From Azorinus chamasolen (lineage: Eukaryota > Mollusca > Bivalvia > Cardiida > Solecurtidae), in the NCBI GenBank assembly GCA_963576725.1, contig OY755241.1:75057001-75121000 (forward strand): DNA of 64,000 bases, in the 5' to 3' direction. The position numbers and the translations under genes are program-made. Below, piece by piece: positions 10,865 through 22,887 of the stretch. A model generated the notes under the pieces. It was not told the origin of the DNA, did not search any database, and saw nothing but the letters and a program-made list of their open reading frames with translations. How positions within the stretch are numbered: the first letter of the stretch is position 1; the number at the start of each line of letters is the position of its first letter.

Positions 10865-11703
10865 CATCTGTAATCCCTACCATGATGCAGTCCAATGGCA
10901 GCCCGCCATGCATTCAGATCATTATCCATTGGGTAACAGCTTAATTTCAACAGGTTTGCAGGCCATTTGGACAGCATCAGGGTACAGACTACATTCTGGG
11001 ATAACTGTGGAACAGACAGAATACATTACATATAAGCAAAATAGGAATATTGAGATACAGAGAAGAAAAGAGAAAGAGAATAAGACATTAAAGAATAGCA
11101 AAAGTGAAAACATGTGAAGGGATCATATAATATCCGAGAACTTTGGAGTTTTGTTGACTCTGTCAAACTCTTAAATTGTTGAAAACAAAACAAGAAAACA
11201 ATAAGAGCACCAAAAGATAAAAAAATAAATATATATAAAAAATATATATATATTGTGATTCGAGAAATGTTTGCACAGTATATTTTTTCCTTCGACAAAT
11301 TCGACTAGTAGAATTTTGTAAGAAGTCTTCTTATACATGTATATATATATATTATCCTGATTCAACCTACCACAGGGAATCTAAATCAATATAGTAAAGA
11401 ATTAATGAACTCAATATTATATAAGTATGCACATATTTCTTGCATAATTTTAATCAAAGCAATTTTCACAAACATCATAACTTCTCGAAAGTTTCATCCA
11501 TGACGTCCGGTAAATTGTTTTTCTAACTGGGACTCATTGTACTACATAACGTGTAACAGAGTAATAGGTATACAGGGAATCTAAATCAATATTCTATAGT
11601 AGCCTGCTGTTTTAATCAGATCCTTTGTTGAGCACTGATAATTAGGTGCATGTACTCAATGTGGAGTAGGCTTTGCTTGGAGTGCTGTGTAGTAGTGGTC
11701 ATT
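10865..11703. other. No gene seen; AT-rich
   Basis: Nothing recognisable. There are short AT-rich tracts such as atatatat at 11229-11255 and 11339-11352, and a twice-occurring cagggaatctaaatcaatat (11375, 11574). Confidence 0.45.
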
Positions 11704-12160
11704 TTTTAACCCTTTAGTCCATGAATATTCATGTAAGAGATAATGACATAATGAATATTAATTAACAATTTCTATAGTGCTGATGAATCAGCAAAAACTT
11801 TAAAACGCTTAGGATCTTCAAACTTGCTGTAGTGGTTGGTCATGGCCACTAGATGACCCCTACAGTTTAGGTCACTAGGTCAAAAGTATAGGTCTGAACT
11901 GGTTTCCTAACAATACTGATCAAGGGTTTGGTTTGGAATCTTCAAACTTGCTGTGGTTGTTGGTCATAACCGCAATTGTTATTGAGGTCACTAGGTCGAA
12001 GTCACCATGACCTTAACTTTTGAAATGTTTTCCGATCAATAAATGATCAGTTGTTTGGCTTAGGATCTTCAAAGTTGCTGTGTTGATTAGTCATGACCAC
12101 TAGATGACCCCTATAGTTTTTGAGGTCACTAGATCAATGGTCAGGTGGTAGGTAAACATG
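11704..12160. repeat. MITE fragment plus tandem repeat
   Basis: 11709-11765 matches one end of the piggyBac-type MITE (aaccctttagtccatgaata). From about 11805 a unit near 125 bp repeats three times, marked by ggatcttcaaacttgctg, ggtcatgaccactagatgac and gaggtcactaggtca. This repeat type is common in bivalve introns. Noncoding. Confidence 0.6.
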
Positions 12161-12276
12161 TTTTACAAACATCTCTTATTTGTTACATTGGTTTTAGCTT
12201 TAAAGCCACTCATATTTAGGATTTTACTTGTATACTGATGAACTGGTAAGATTATTGCTCATTTGCAATTTTGCAG

Positions 12277-12445
12277 AAGCACAGCATAGCTGGGGTTTGT
12301 AATCAGCAGATCAGGATGTACTGTGCAAAAAGGTTTGCATCCACACCTCCAGTCCAGTCAACAGCAGGATGGGAAAGTTCCTTATTGTTATCAACTGAAA
12401 CATGGATCTTGATACACAGAATTGAAATCATGAAGGCAGCTTATT
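12277..12445 (+). CDS. Candidate exon, unknown gene
   Basis: Flanked by an acceptor (ttttgcag ending at 12276) and a strong donor (gtaagt at 12446). The phase 0 frame is open for 56 codons, starting KHSIAGVCNQQIRMYCAKR and containing ASTPPVQSTAGW, and ends in phase 1. That phase matches the next candidate exon at 14602. I do not recognise the protein. It is the best of the candidate 5' exons, but an open frame of 169 bases can arise by chance. Confidence 0.3.
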
Positions 12446-12520
12446 GTAAGTTCCGGACATTCATCAGACTTGTATATTCAGATAATATGTGTAGAACTCT
12501 GACGATAGGTTTTAGTTTTT

Positions 12521-12710
12521 AGCTCGTCTGTTTTGAAGAAATCACAAGCTATTGTCCTAACACCGGCGTCTGTGTCATCGTTGTCGTCGTCATCTGAAAT
12601 CTTAACATTGACCATTTAACTTCATTTTTGGTATTCATGTTCACACATACCAAAATGATAACAGACGAGCGTTTGCACCCGCTTGCGGTGCTCTTGTTAA
12701 AGTGTTGTTA
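12521..12710. repeat. Dispersed repeat
   Basis: Begins agctcgtctgttttgaagaa and ends cagacgagcgtttgcacc followed by cgcttgcggtgctcttgtt. The agctcgtctg start and cagacgag near the end form a short inverted pair. Looks like a small nonautonomous element; boundaries uncertain. Confidence 0.4.
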
Positions 12711-13200
12711 TCAAGTCTCATCATGATTTGACTTACAAGACATTGATCATTTCGAACCAAAACATACATAATGTATTAAGTTACTTGTATTTTGGCTAAC
12801 CATGCCAATTTATTTTACCAAGTATCTAGTACTTATCAGATATGAGAAAAAGTCATTCATACTTAGCCTATTTACAATATTTAATGATAACAATTCTAGC
12901 TTTGATAAGAATACTCCTTCTATGGATTTGAATAAATTCGTATATAACAAGTTTCTTTGAAATTTGACAATGATGGCTATACTGATCATGAAAAATTAAG
13001 TTCTTTGGACAACTGCTTTGACATTTGTGATAAAACAAGACAACACCTTGAATTTGATTTTCAAGTAACAAATATAAAACAAGAGCACTACATGTGGGTA
13101 CCAACACTCGTCTGTCATGACATTTTAAGTTTTTATTTCCTACGTTCATAAAGGAGCATAATTGTGTAAAAGTACCACTTGCTTGAAAAGTATTGAAACA
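12711..13200. other. No gene seen
   Basis: AT-rich sequence without convincing exons, repeats or RNA genes. Confidence 0.4.
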
Positions 13201-14270
13201 ATAGGCAATGGTAATAAGTTATTTTATTAAACAGAAACTAGAATTGTTTTTTATACAAAAACTGATGTCACCCCTACGAAGTTTCATGAAAATCCGATAA
13301 AAGATTGTTGGGGAAACCCCACTGAGAAAATGTTCCATATAAAAATTTCAAAGTCCCATAACTCTGCAGAAAATTATCAAACCGGAACAGGAATAAGATA
13401 TGCACAACTTGGCATGATGCTAATCAATCCTATGAAATTTAATGAATATCCAATTAGGGATTTTGGAGAAACCCTTCAGACAAAATTCCAATGTGAAAAT
13501 TCTAAGTCCCATAAGCATGCCCTTTCCATACATGAAATGTCATTCCAATAATATCAGTAGAGCAGGAGTTATTAATCGGACAAAAATGTAATAAAGGACA
13601 ATAACTCCAAAAGTATTGAAGCCAGAGTTACGGCCTTATACAGGACACTTCCTCTTTTCATGCTCTGTCAATGTATGAAGTTTCAATCAAATGGCATTAA
13701 CCATGTATGAGTTATAGTCCGGACAAGAAAGTGTGAATAATTGACCTTGAATTGTGATCATGACCATGAATTGTGACCTTGACCTTTGACCCACATGCCT
13801 GAATCCTGCTGTCTGCACATCAGCTTGTTAAGGAGAACAATTGTGCCACAGCATTTTGGAATCATTCCAAGGGTTATACAGATGTGGAACAGACATGAAA
13901 ATTAAGGCTAAAATATTTGACCTTGAATTGTGACCTTGACAGAATTTGCCCGATTCCTTCTGTCTGCACATCGCTTGCTGTCTGCACATTTCTGCCACAG
14001 CAGATATGGAGCGGACACGAAGGGTGTGGCTAAAACATTTGACCTTGAATTGTGACCCTGATCTTTGACCAACGTGCCTGAATCGAATGCTCTGAACATC
14101 GTCTTGTTGATTCGAACATTGGTGCTAAAGCATTTTGAAATCCTTCATATTTGTGAGAGCGGACATGAGTGTGACAGACAGACAGACGGACGGACAGACA
14201 GACAACTCAACCAAAAACAATATGTCTCCCCATTATAAATGTGGGAGACATAATAAATTAGGTCAAAGGT
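13201..14270. repeat. Bivalve-type interspersed repeat array
   Basis: Contains blocks such as atgttccatataaaaatttc, agtcccataactctgcag, gaccttgaattgtgacctt (three times between 13740 and 14060), cctgaatc and ctgtctgcacatc. It closes with a (gaca)n tract (14174-14203) and atgtctccc ... gggagacat, a hairpin at 14221-14250. Spacing of the gaccttgaattgtgacc blocks is about 120-160 bp. Noncoding. Confidence 0.6.
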
Positions 14271-14601
14271 CGAGGTACATGTCAGAAAACATAACATTGA
14301 TGGTAAGGCCTTGCTACAAGGGATTCGCATATAAAATATGAGAACCCTGCTGTTGATGGTTTAAAAAAACAGACATCTTGGTAAAGAAGTAATAGCCAAC
14401 ATTGAAGTTTCCGGATGACCTTGTGAAAGCCAGAGTTACAACAATAGTACGTATTGTTTTCCTTCAAGAAACGGATGAACTAAAAATCGGACAGTTGTGA
14501 CAAAACAAGACTATGATAGTACCTTGACTTTTTTCTTTGAGTAAAAAAACAACAAACAACAGAAATCAGAAAATATATGTCTTGCTAACTGTTTATTCCA
14601 G

Positions 14602-14710
14602 CCTCAACCAATACTGCAACAGTCATTGTTTCCAGTAAAGTGAGCAAATCATCAGACATATTAGCATGTCATGGCAGTGACCAAACATGCAGCTGCACCT
14701 CAGCATCAAA
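14602..14710 (+). CDS. Candidate exon, unknown gene
   Basis: Acceptor gtttattccag ends at 14601 and donor gtaagc begins at 14711. After two bases completing a split codon, 35 codons are open, including STNTATVIVSSKVSKSSD and ACHGSDQTCSCTSAS. The phase fits the candidate exon ending at 12445. No family is recognised. The Ser/Thr/Cys-rich peptide might be extracellular or simply noncoding sequence that happens to be open. Confidence 0.28.
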
Positions 14711-14964
14711 GTAAGCATGAAAACCAGAGAGTTGGAGCCAGATGAACCAAGACGATCAGGAAACATTTGGTTTCTGCAATACCACCAACCAACACATAAA
14801 CTAGTACAACAACAAGTGTCAAGATTTGCAGAATAAACCGAACAATAATTATGTCATCTTTATTACCAGTACATTTTTGTGCAAAAAATACCAGTGCTAT
14901 TTTGTTGAAGATATAATTATAAAAATAATGTGTAGGTAATGTAGACTAGCATACAACTTAATAC

Positions 14965-15190
14965 CTTACTCTTTCCTGTTGAATATGCATGTAAAACATG
15001 CACATTTATTAGCTGACCTTTTCTATAGGCATACTTATGTAGAAAGGAATGTTTGGTATTTGTAGAAGCTGTAAAATCAAGTCTGTTATAATTTCATTAC
15101 CAAACAACATAACCTGATCAGACAGTTCCTCCAGATCTGATCTGAGTTTACTCTATTTGCAAAGGTGTGAAAAGGTGAAAGGGCTAATTG
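14965..15190. mobile_element. piggyBac-type MITE copy
   Basis: From ctctttcctgttgaatatg to gtgaaagggctaa. Carries a shortened internal palindrome (gatcagacagttcctcc / agatctgatctgagttt). Confidence 0.55.
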
Positions 15191-15298
15191 ATCCCACGAA
15201 TAAGTTTTACTATGATAGCTAGTTAGCATTGTTTTTCAAAATGAATGAATTAATATTACTGAAAGTGAAATGAGTTGTATGGCTTTTGAAACAATGTT

Positions 15299-15550
15299 AA
15301 CCCTTCTCTTGCTGAATTTTAAAACGCATTTCTCCTTCTTCACCCATGCTTGTGGTATAATTACATATATCTTCACTGTCTACAATTATTTCTCTGTGCA
15401 ATCACTGCTGTGGAGTGCACTTGTTGCACAATCAACTTGTAAATAGTGCAAACCCTGATGAGACAGCTCCTGCAGTAGCTGTCTCATCTATGTCTTCACT
15501 ATTTACAGGTAGGTATATTGACATGAACAGCAAGCGAATGGTTAAGGACA
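15299..15550. mobile_element. MITE, related second subfamily
   Basis: From aacccttctcttgctgaatt to caagcgaatggttaa. The centre is a palindrome (gatgagacagctcctgcag / tagctgtctcatc) analogous to that of the main family but with different flanks (cactgctgtggagtgcac, aggtaggtatattgac). A second copy lies at 61313-62490. Confidence 0.6.
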
Positions 15551-15845
15551 TTACTATACTAGTAAACAAAGATCAGCTGCTGCATTGCCAAATATTATTT
15601 TATGCAGATCTGTACTGTTTGCAGTAGTAATACAGCAATTTTTATGCCAGTGATTAATGCTGGTAAGTGACCAGAAAGTTATTAGATATGTGGACTTTAT
15701 AAATAATGTTCAAATACTGGTTGTCATACCATTCATAATTTTTTTATACAATGCTTTAAATTGACTAATAAACTGCAAAAACGTGGCACATGAGTTCATT
15801 GACTTTTCAAATCAAGATCAACTTACTTTGTCTAGAACATAGCCT

Positions 15846-16089
15846 AAACCGTTTCCCGGTTTTATGTTCATTTCATATTCCAATACCTACTGAATATTCA
15901 TGAACAATATAATTATAATGAAATATAAAAGGTGAAACATTGTAGCCATTTTAATATTAAAATGGTCTATAAAATTCCCTTTGCAATCAGAGCAGACCCT
16001 GACCAGACAGCTCCTACAGAAGCCGTCTGATCGAGGTCTACTCTGTTTGCAAATGCGTGAAAATGTGTTTATATGAGGGAAAGAGTTAA
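15846..16089. mobile_element. piggyBac-type MITE copy
   Basis: From ccgtttcccggttttatgtt to atgagggaaagagttaa with internal palindrome gaccagacagctcctacag / aagccgtctgatc near 15993-16035. Confidence 0.6.
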
Positions 16090-16311
16090 GTCATTGCAGC
16101 TGTTTTAGAAAATATGCTTAAATTCTGACAGGAGGGTGAACTCAAAATAATATTCCTATATAATAAGACAACTGGCACAGTTCTTCATAGTGTACAGTGA
16201 TATACAGTGTGTAGCCCATTACCTGATGACTATTCATGCACAGTATAATGAGTTTTATAATTGTTATATAGTACATTAAAATGCATCCAAACCGTAAGTA
16301 AAGAAGAAATT

Positions 16312-16380
16312 AGATGGCAGCTTAATCCAGGGTGAAAAACTTTCACCCTTTCTTAAACTGCCACCTGTTTAAGTGATCAA
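16312..16380. repeat. Hairpin element
   Basis: atggcagcttaatccagggtg pairs with caccctttcttaaactgccac. It belongs to the family of foldbacks carrying an agcttaat(g)cagg arm seen at 30338, 52827 and 62903. Confidence 0.5.
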
Positions 16381-16489
16381 CCTTGATGTGTAACTGATTG
16401 TCTGGTTTTGAGGGGTTTTACTGTTATTACATCATGAGTGCTGGATTTGTTTTTTACTTTGGTAGAAACAAATGAATCAGACTTATTTT

Positions 16490-16620
16490 AATTGAGTCCA
16501 CTTAATTCAAAAACATAAGAGCAGAGTTTGATCAGATTGCTCCTACAGGACCCGTCTGATCTGGATCTAGTTTGTAAATGCTTAAAATATATCTCATCTG
16601 GTAAAGGGTTCGACATGGTG
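16490..16620. mobile_element. piggyBac-type MITE fragment
   Basis: Contains the central palindrome (tgatcagattgctcctacag / gacccgtctgatctgg) and the terminal tctggtaaagggtt, but the left end is missing. Confidence 0.5.
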
Positions 16621-17535
16621 ATATTTTAACTTTATCATTAGCTGGCAGCTAGAGCGTAGACCTCGATCATCACAGGTTATGTGTCAAATACTGCAGCTGA
16701 TATGTATCAACACACAGCAATTGTCATTTACTTACAGTTAAAGAATTTTATATTTACTACCGCTACAAATAGTATATAGCCTGGTCACAAGTTATGTTTC
16801 AAATGTAGCAGCTGAAATGTCTAATATAGGATCAAATGTTGTTTTAGTACTCTTACAGTTTAGATCCTGGTCACAGGCCTTGTTTCAAATATTTTGCCCA
16901 CTAAGGTTACAATGACCCACAGGATTGTCTCATATGTGGCAGCCGACCTGACTCTACACTCACAGTTTCTCAATCTGTTTACTACTGTTATAGTCAGATG
17001 CTGATCATAGGTTGTTTTGATAGCTAATATGGGTCTACCCTGACAGCTATTAAAAGCATTTGTCTTCTACAGTTACAGTGTTTTGAGTGTAGACTGGTCA
17101 AAGGCAGCATTTCAAATATAGGTATGTGTGTACACTGCAAGGCATTCTTAAGAGCTTGTCTACTAAGGTTACTGTTTATTTTAATAGTGTAAACCCTGGT
17201 CAAAGGCAACATGTCAACTAGAGTATCCGGTCTGGGTGTACACTAGTATTCTGCAGCAGCTATTAATGAGTTTTAAACACAACTACAGTGTATTTATACC
17301 CTGATCAAAAGTGGCATTGAAAAAATGAAAGCTTGATCTAAACTTGCATCCTCCGGCAGCTGAATTCCACCCTTGTTGCAAGCAATGTATTCACAGAGCA
17401 TGTTTCACATATCTCGGCTGATTTTGAGTCCATACTGCTTGTAACCTACATGTAAAAATTTTGATGCTCCACCAGGATTCATTTCTTATAAGATGATGAA
17501 GTTTTGGAAAAAAGGGCTGTTATTGTACAAACTTA
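16621..17535. repeat. Degenerate tandem repeat, about 130-150 bp
   Basis: Blocks resembling gatcctggtcacaggtt, atgtttcaaat and gcagctgaaatg recur between 16660 and 17420 with poor conservation. No coding potential seen. Confidence 0.4.
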
Positions 17536-18178
17536 TCGACCCTTTTACAGTCGGTAGCTACGCTTCCCTCTTTGCTTGCGCGATGACAGGCCGAGGGTAG
17601 TACTCTATGATGGTATACTCTTAAACTTGGATACAGGAGGAGCTTACCAGACTCATGTATTATTTTTTCCCTGTCGTGCCCTTAACGGCTTACCTGCAGG
17701 TGCTCTGACTTCAGCAAAGTCATTGAGTACATATTTGACGGATTGTCACAGTTATTATGCTATGTTTTACATGTTGTCCTGTGTTCACCGTCGTCTATGT
17801 TGTGGGTAAGTCCAGCGGGGATACCTTTATTTACAATATTTGTAAAGCTAGGGTGACTTTGAGAGAAGTGTGAGGTTAGGACGTCCGTAAACCGGTTTAA
17901 ACCCCCAGTGGTGTTTTTGCTGCTGACCGTGCCAAGGCGGTACTCTCTTTGTCACCCTTCCTTTTGTTTGCATTGCGTCTTTGTGCTTGTGGTTTGTTCA
18001 TGTTGTGGAACGTTTGTCCCTGGTTCTTGTGTGTCTTTTTGGTGTTTTCTGTGTTCATTTCGTGCGTGTGCGTTTGGGTGTGTGGTTGTGTGTGTGTGTG
18101 TCATGCTGTCTATCGGTGTTTTGGTGGTGGTTGCGTCTTGCATGTGGCTTTGCCTGCTTGACTTTACTACTTTTCCAT
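17536..18178 (+). mobile_element. PLE-B 3' fragment
   Basis: A 5'-truncated copy of the second Penelope subfamily. It begins at the last codons of the RT (cgacccttttacagtcgg, DPFTVGSY) and continues into the 3' region up to ctactttt near 18178. It carries the cagtggtg...ctgctg hairpin near 17912 and a short tg tract near 18080-18100. It parallels 20430-21420 closely, except for the size of that tract. Confidence 0.75.
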
Positions 18179-18180
18179 TA

Positions 18181-18579
18181 ATAACTTATACTCTAGTACA
18201 AAGTGTTATTTCAGAGTTACAAAAGGGCTGTAGTGTTTTGAACACAAACTTTGAACACATCTAAAAGCTCTAATCATATGCATCTGGACTGACTCCTGCC
18301 TATTGGTCGCACACATGCATCTGGAAGCTTGTCTTAACCCCGTATATATTAGAAGAGTGTATGACCACATGGTTCCTGGTCCATGATGCCACAATACAAA
18401 TTGTCTGTATGCAACATGATAGCTAGCAACTTCCATTCATTACTCCAGATGTTCAGCCTGGTCAAGGAAAAGTACACTTTCAGCTAAGATGAGAATCTTG
18501 AAGGCCTGAAATTTGAATAAATCTTTATGTGACCACACGGCAAAAACTTCACAAACACACATGGAAGCATTTTAAATTG
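18181..18579. other. No gene seen
   Basis: Unremarkable sequence, no exon signals or repeats recognised. Confidence 0.4.
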
Positions 18580-18905
18580 CCATTTTCTCCTTTTGTGTTG
18601 CAATTTTTGCTCTCGGGGGATCACCTCCCTTCAGAATTTATAATCTTCACAACAGCAGGTATAAAGTGCTTGTGTGGCGGCCGTAAAACGTCGCCCCGTA
18701 CTTCATTCTCAGTGTTGTTATACCTTCGAGATTTCAGTACTTCTTGTTCTGAAAATTGAATACCGCTTAAGCCGGTGCTAGGGGGCGTGAGCAGTGTTGC
18801 ACTTTCTATTACTGTTCATGAACAGACTCAATAAAACCGAGTCTGCAATTTTCTCTTTTTGTGTTGCAATTATTGCTCTCGGGGGGCACCTCCCTTCAGA
18901 ATTTA
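18580..18905. repeat. Dispersed repeat S, tandem pair
   Basis: One full unit (18580-18855) and the start of a second. Blocks in order: ttttgtgttgcaatttttgc, ctcgggggatcacctccc, cttcacaacagcagg, aagtgcttgtgtggc, cagtgttgttata, gaataccgcttaagccgg, gaacagactcaataaaaccg. Same unit as at 23713-24790 and 8290-8503. Confidence 0.7.
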
Positions 18906-18941
18906 TATTATGTATTTATGAAACAGTACCTAATTGGTCTA

Positions 18942-19140
18942 ACCCTTTATCTCATGAATATTCATGGATGAATACAAAAGACCAACGGCTGATTTTTTCA
19001 TTGTAAATGAGCACAGGAAACTGTTGATTCAGATCCACAAGTATATTTTCTATTAGCAAACAGGTCGGAATCTAATAAGATGGATCCTACTGGTGCCATC
19101 TCATCTGGCAAATACATAAAATGGCATCAGTATTGGGTAA
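18942..19140. mobile_element. piggyBac-type MITE copy
   Basis: From accctttatctcatgaatat to cagtattgggtaaat, with a decayed internal palindrome (taataagatggatcctac / tggtgccatctcatc). Confidence 0.5.
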
Positions 19141-19975
19141 ATGGTGAATTGGTCTTTGCAACGCAATAGAAATTGTCGGTGTACTGTATAGAATTCACTT
19201 CACAAACTCTAAGACCTACTATCAACATGTTCTTTTTAACCAAGTACCTGTTTGCATGATTTGAGGCTAAATCTGATATAATTACTTTTTTTCACTAAAC
19301 TTGCAGAACATATTTTAAACAAGTGGCTATGAAATTATACTTGCTGATGTTGCTGGATCACTAAGTTGAAAAATAAAATGAGTGTCATTATGGAATTTCA
19401 ACAATTTCAAGCAGTGTAGACCGAGATCAGCTGCAGCACTGAAAATTTGGCAACAGTCAGCTGATCAGATTCCACACTTTAAATGCAGTAGCTGCAGCAG
19501 CTAAATACTGTAGCTGTAGGTCTTGCGTCTAGCTTGTTTGCAATGTTCTATGGTTGGAAATACCATAGCGCTTACTACTTTTACATGAAGTATCAGGGTA
19601 ATTAATTGCTATTATTTAGTGATATATATTTACTATGTAGAATGTAAAACAGCTTTCTTGGAAAATACCTTCTCCCCAATCTGTTGGCATTTCTCGACAT
19701 TAACGATAAATGCATGTCCGACCATTTCCCATCTGAATGGAGATGGTATTTTCTTCACTGAATTAACATGGTTTAGTCCTTAATATGGATGGACCTTATG
19801 TGTCTGTCTTTCATCATTACTCTGTCATACAATCAATGGCATTCTGAAATAATAGACAATAATCATTTAAATCATTTCTTTTCTAAACAGTATAGCGTTT
19901 ATCTGCATTTCTATTACATTTAGGTCGAATAATTTCATATTGATCTTTAAATTACAGTGAATGCTGGTATATGCA
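19141..19975. other. No gene seen
   Basis: AT-rich. Between 19410 and 19545 the words gatcagctgcagcac, cagctgatcag and gtagctgcagcagctaaa form a locally palindromic patch. Otherwise nothing recognised. Confidence 0.4.
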
Positions 19976-19980
19976 ATTCA

Positions 19981-20501
19981 CGTCCAAAGTATACGATAAA
20001 AGAGAAGATTTTAATTTTAAAATTGTTAATTATCCTTTTCTAGATGGAGATGTGCCACGTTCTACATCTTATGGGGTTTAAATTTCTCAACTTATTAGGT
20101 TTGCCCGAGCCTGTTCTTTGCTTGAAGATTTTAACAGACGTAATTTAGTTATAACTGATAAACTTCTTAAGCAAGGTTACAGATATCACAAACTTCGGAA
20201 AACTTTTTCTAAATTTTATTATCGAAATTTACCTCTCATTAGTAAATATAATTGCAATCTACGGACGTTACTGCGACAAGGCATTTCTCAACCAGAATTT
20301 TATGGGGATGTTATCTACAAACTTTGGAAAATTCGGGGTCATATCCATTTTCATGATTTGTTTATAAAACGCATTAAAACATTTAAAAAGAAAGGTTATG
20401 ATCCTATTATATTGCAACGCACTGCATGTTTGGTTATCGACCCTTTTACAGTCGGTAGCTACGATTCCCTCTTTGCTTGCGCGATGACAGGCCGAGGGTA
20501 G
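19981..20501 (+). pseudogene. PLE-B reverse transcriptase, C-terminal part
   Basis: Reads YDKREDFNFKIVNYPFLDGD, a stop in place of the Tyr of YGVYISQ (20082), ISQLIRFARACSLLEDF, then the open part LLKQGYRYHKLRKTFSKFYY and ACLVIDPFTVGSY, ending MTGRG at 20501. It aligns with the thumb and C-terminus of PLE-A (DYKLLKQGYRYHKL, ACLVVNPFTVGN) with about one in four residues changed, so it is a distinct subfamily. The catalytic part is missing. No GIY-YIG domain follows. Confidence 0.75.
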
Positions 20502-20969
20502 TACTCTATGATGGTATACTCTTAAACTTGGATACAGGATGAGCTTACCAGACTCATGTATTACTTTTTCCCTGTCGTGCCCATAACGGCTTACCTGCAG
20601 GTGCTCTGACTTCAGCAAAGTCATTGAGTACATATTTGACGGATTGTCACAGTTATTATGCTATGTTTTACATGTTGTTCTGTGTTCACCGTCGTCTATG
20701 TTGTGGGTAAGTCCAGCGGGGATACCTTTATTTACAATATTTATAAAGCTAGGGTGACTTTGAGGTGTGAGGTTAGGACGTCCGTAAACCGGTTTAAAAT
20801 CTCACGTGGTGTTTTTGCTACTGACCGTGGCAAGGCGGTACTCTCTTTGTCACCCCCTTCCTTTTGTTTGCCTTGCGTCTTTGTGCTTGTGATTTTGTTC
20901 ATGTGTGGAACGTTTGTCTCTGGTTCTTGTGTGTCTTTTGGTGTTTTCTGTGTTCATTGTTCATTTCGC

Positions 20970-21340
<371 letters not shown>

Positions 21341-21425
21341 TGCTGTCTATCGGTGTTTTGGTGGTGGTTGCGTCTTGTATGTGGCTTTGCCTGCTTGACT
21401 TTACTACTTTTCCATTTACAATGTT

Positions 21426-21814
21426 ATCTCTTTCCCTGGTATAAATGCCTTTTCATGCATTTGCAAATGACTTATATTAGCCATCCATCTGATCAGGGTA
21501 TGCTCGGTTTTCTTTTGACATGATACAGCTCTGATTCTACAGCAAACAAACCTTTGAAAGTTTACATTATAAAAATTGAGCTAATAAATATTCATGTCAT
21601 TATTTTTACATGAATAATGAACAGGAAAATTGTTAAACCAAAGTGTTAACATGTTTCTTGTTCCTTTTATCTTATTTGCTTCTTCCTTTTCATCTATGTT
21701 ATCTTTCAATAACGCCAAATTGTCAAAAGAAGGTGATAGAGGAGGACAACATAAAAAATATACAACAATAACTATGTATGCTGTGATATTTCTCATCCAA
21801 ACAGTCATGTAGTT
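21426..21814. other. Noncoding; MITE-like fragments
   Basis: Contains tgcatttgcaaatgac and catctgatcagggtatgctc (21480-21505), resembling the inner part of the piggyBac-type MITE. No exon seen. The AGTT target of the next element is at 21811-21814. Confidence 0.4.
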
Positions 21815-22887
21815 CGAGGGTTCAACGCAATAAGGGCGTAACTACATATTTTGTCAAAAATGGTTTTTTTTTATTTTTCACTTTCTTTTTCTGTTAGGCA
21901 TAAACTGTGAAAATGGGAACCAAATATTTTAGACATTTATATCATTTTTGTGATATTGCAATAAGGGCTTAACTAAAATAGCTAAAATTTTTACATGCAA
22001 TATGGTAGTAAGTTGACTTACTACCATATTGCAGGCTAAACAGTGTCTGGTAGCCTTATTATTTTTCATGCAATACAGGCGTAAGTAAACAAATAAATGT
22101 TCTGTGAGGTCATCCTGATGACATTATTATAATATTTATAATACTGACACAATTTATGAACTTAAGACAGCATAACACTGTCACATTTTATGACTTTCAA
22201 ACTTTCGAAGAAGATTTGAAGAAGACTCAAAGGTACCGGTATGTTGGTTTTTTTCTTTTTGATTTTTTTTAGTACCTTATTAAAGACTTAGCTTATTCAA
22301 ACTTTTAATACAGTAAAAAATTATAATATATATATATATATATAATTTTATACAAATACATACTGAATGACTAGTTTTTACTAGAAATTTCATGACTGGT
22401 GGCTGCAAACCAAAAAAAAACAAAACAGAAACCTAGCTTGATCAAATAATAAGATAATAAATATAATGGATGTCTATTTTCTTATTTTGACTGAAAGTTA
22501 TTTTATAAAATCATTAATCTTAACTAATTTCATCATGTTTATTTGTGGTTTCCATTCTGGTGTTGAAGTGAAAAGGTTCACCAAAAATAATGTGAACAAT
22601 ATTAGTTTGAAAAAAAATGTTAATGTCTTTAGAAATTTCATTGTAAGTTTTTTTGTGAAAGGTGCCATCAAGATGTTGCTTCAAATCAGTTTTACATCAA
22701 GGACACTCTTCCTTGAAAGAAAGACAGAAGCAGTGCTTAGCCAATTCTGCATGTGCTGTACATAAAAGTTATATCAGCACCAATAACATTGAACAAATCT
22801 TAGACAATATTCTTAGTGAAGGTGACAGACTGTACATTAATATTTGTGAAGAGTACCTGAAAATAGAGGATATACCCTGCCATGTTA

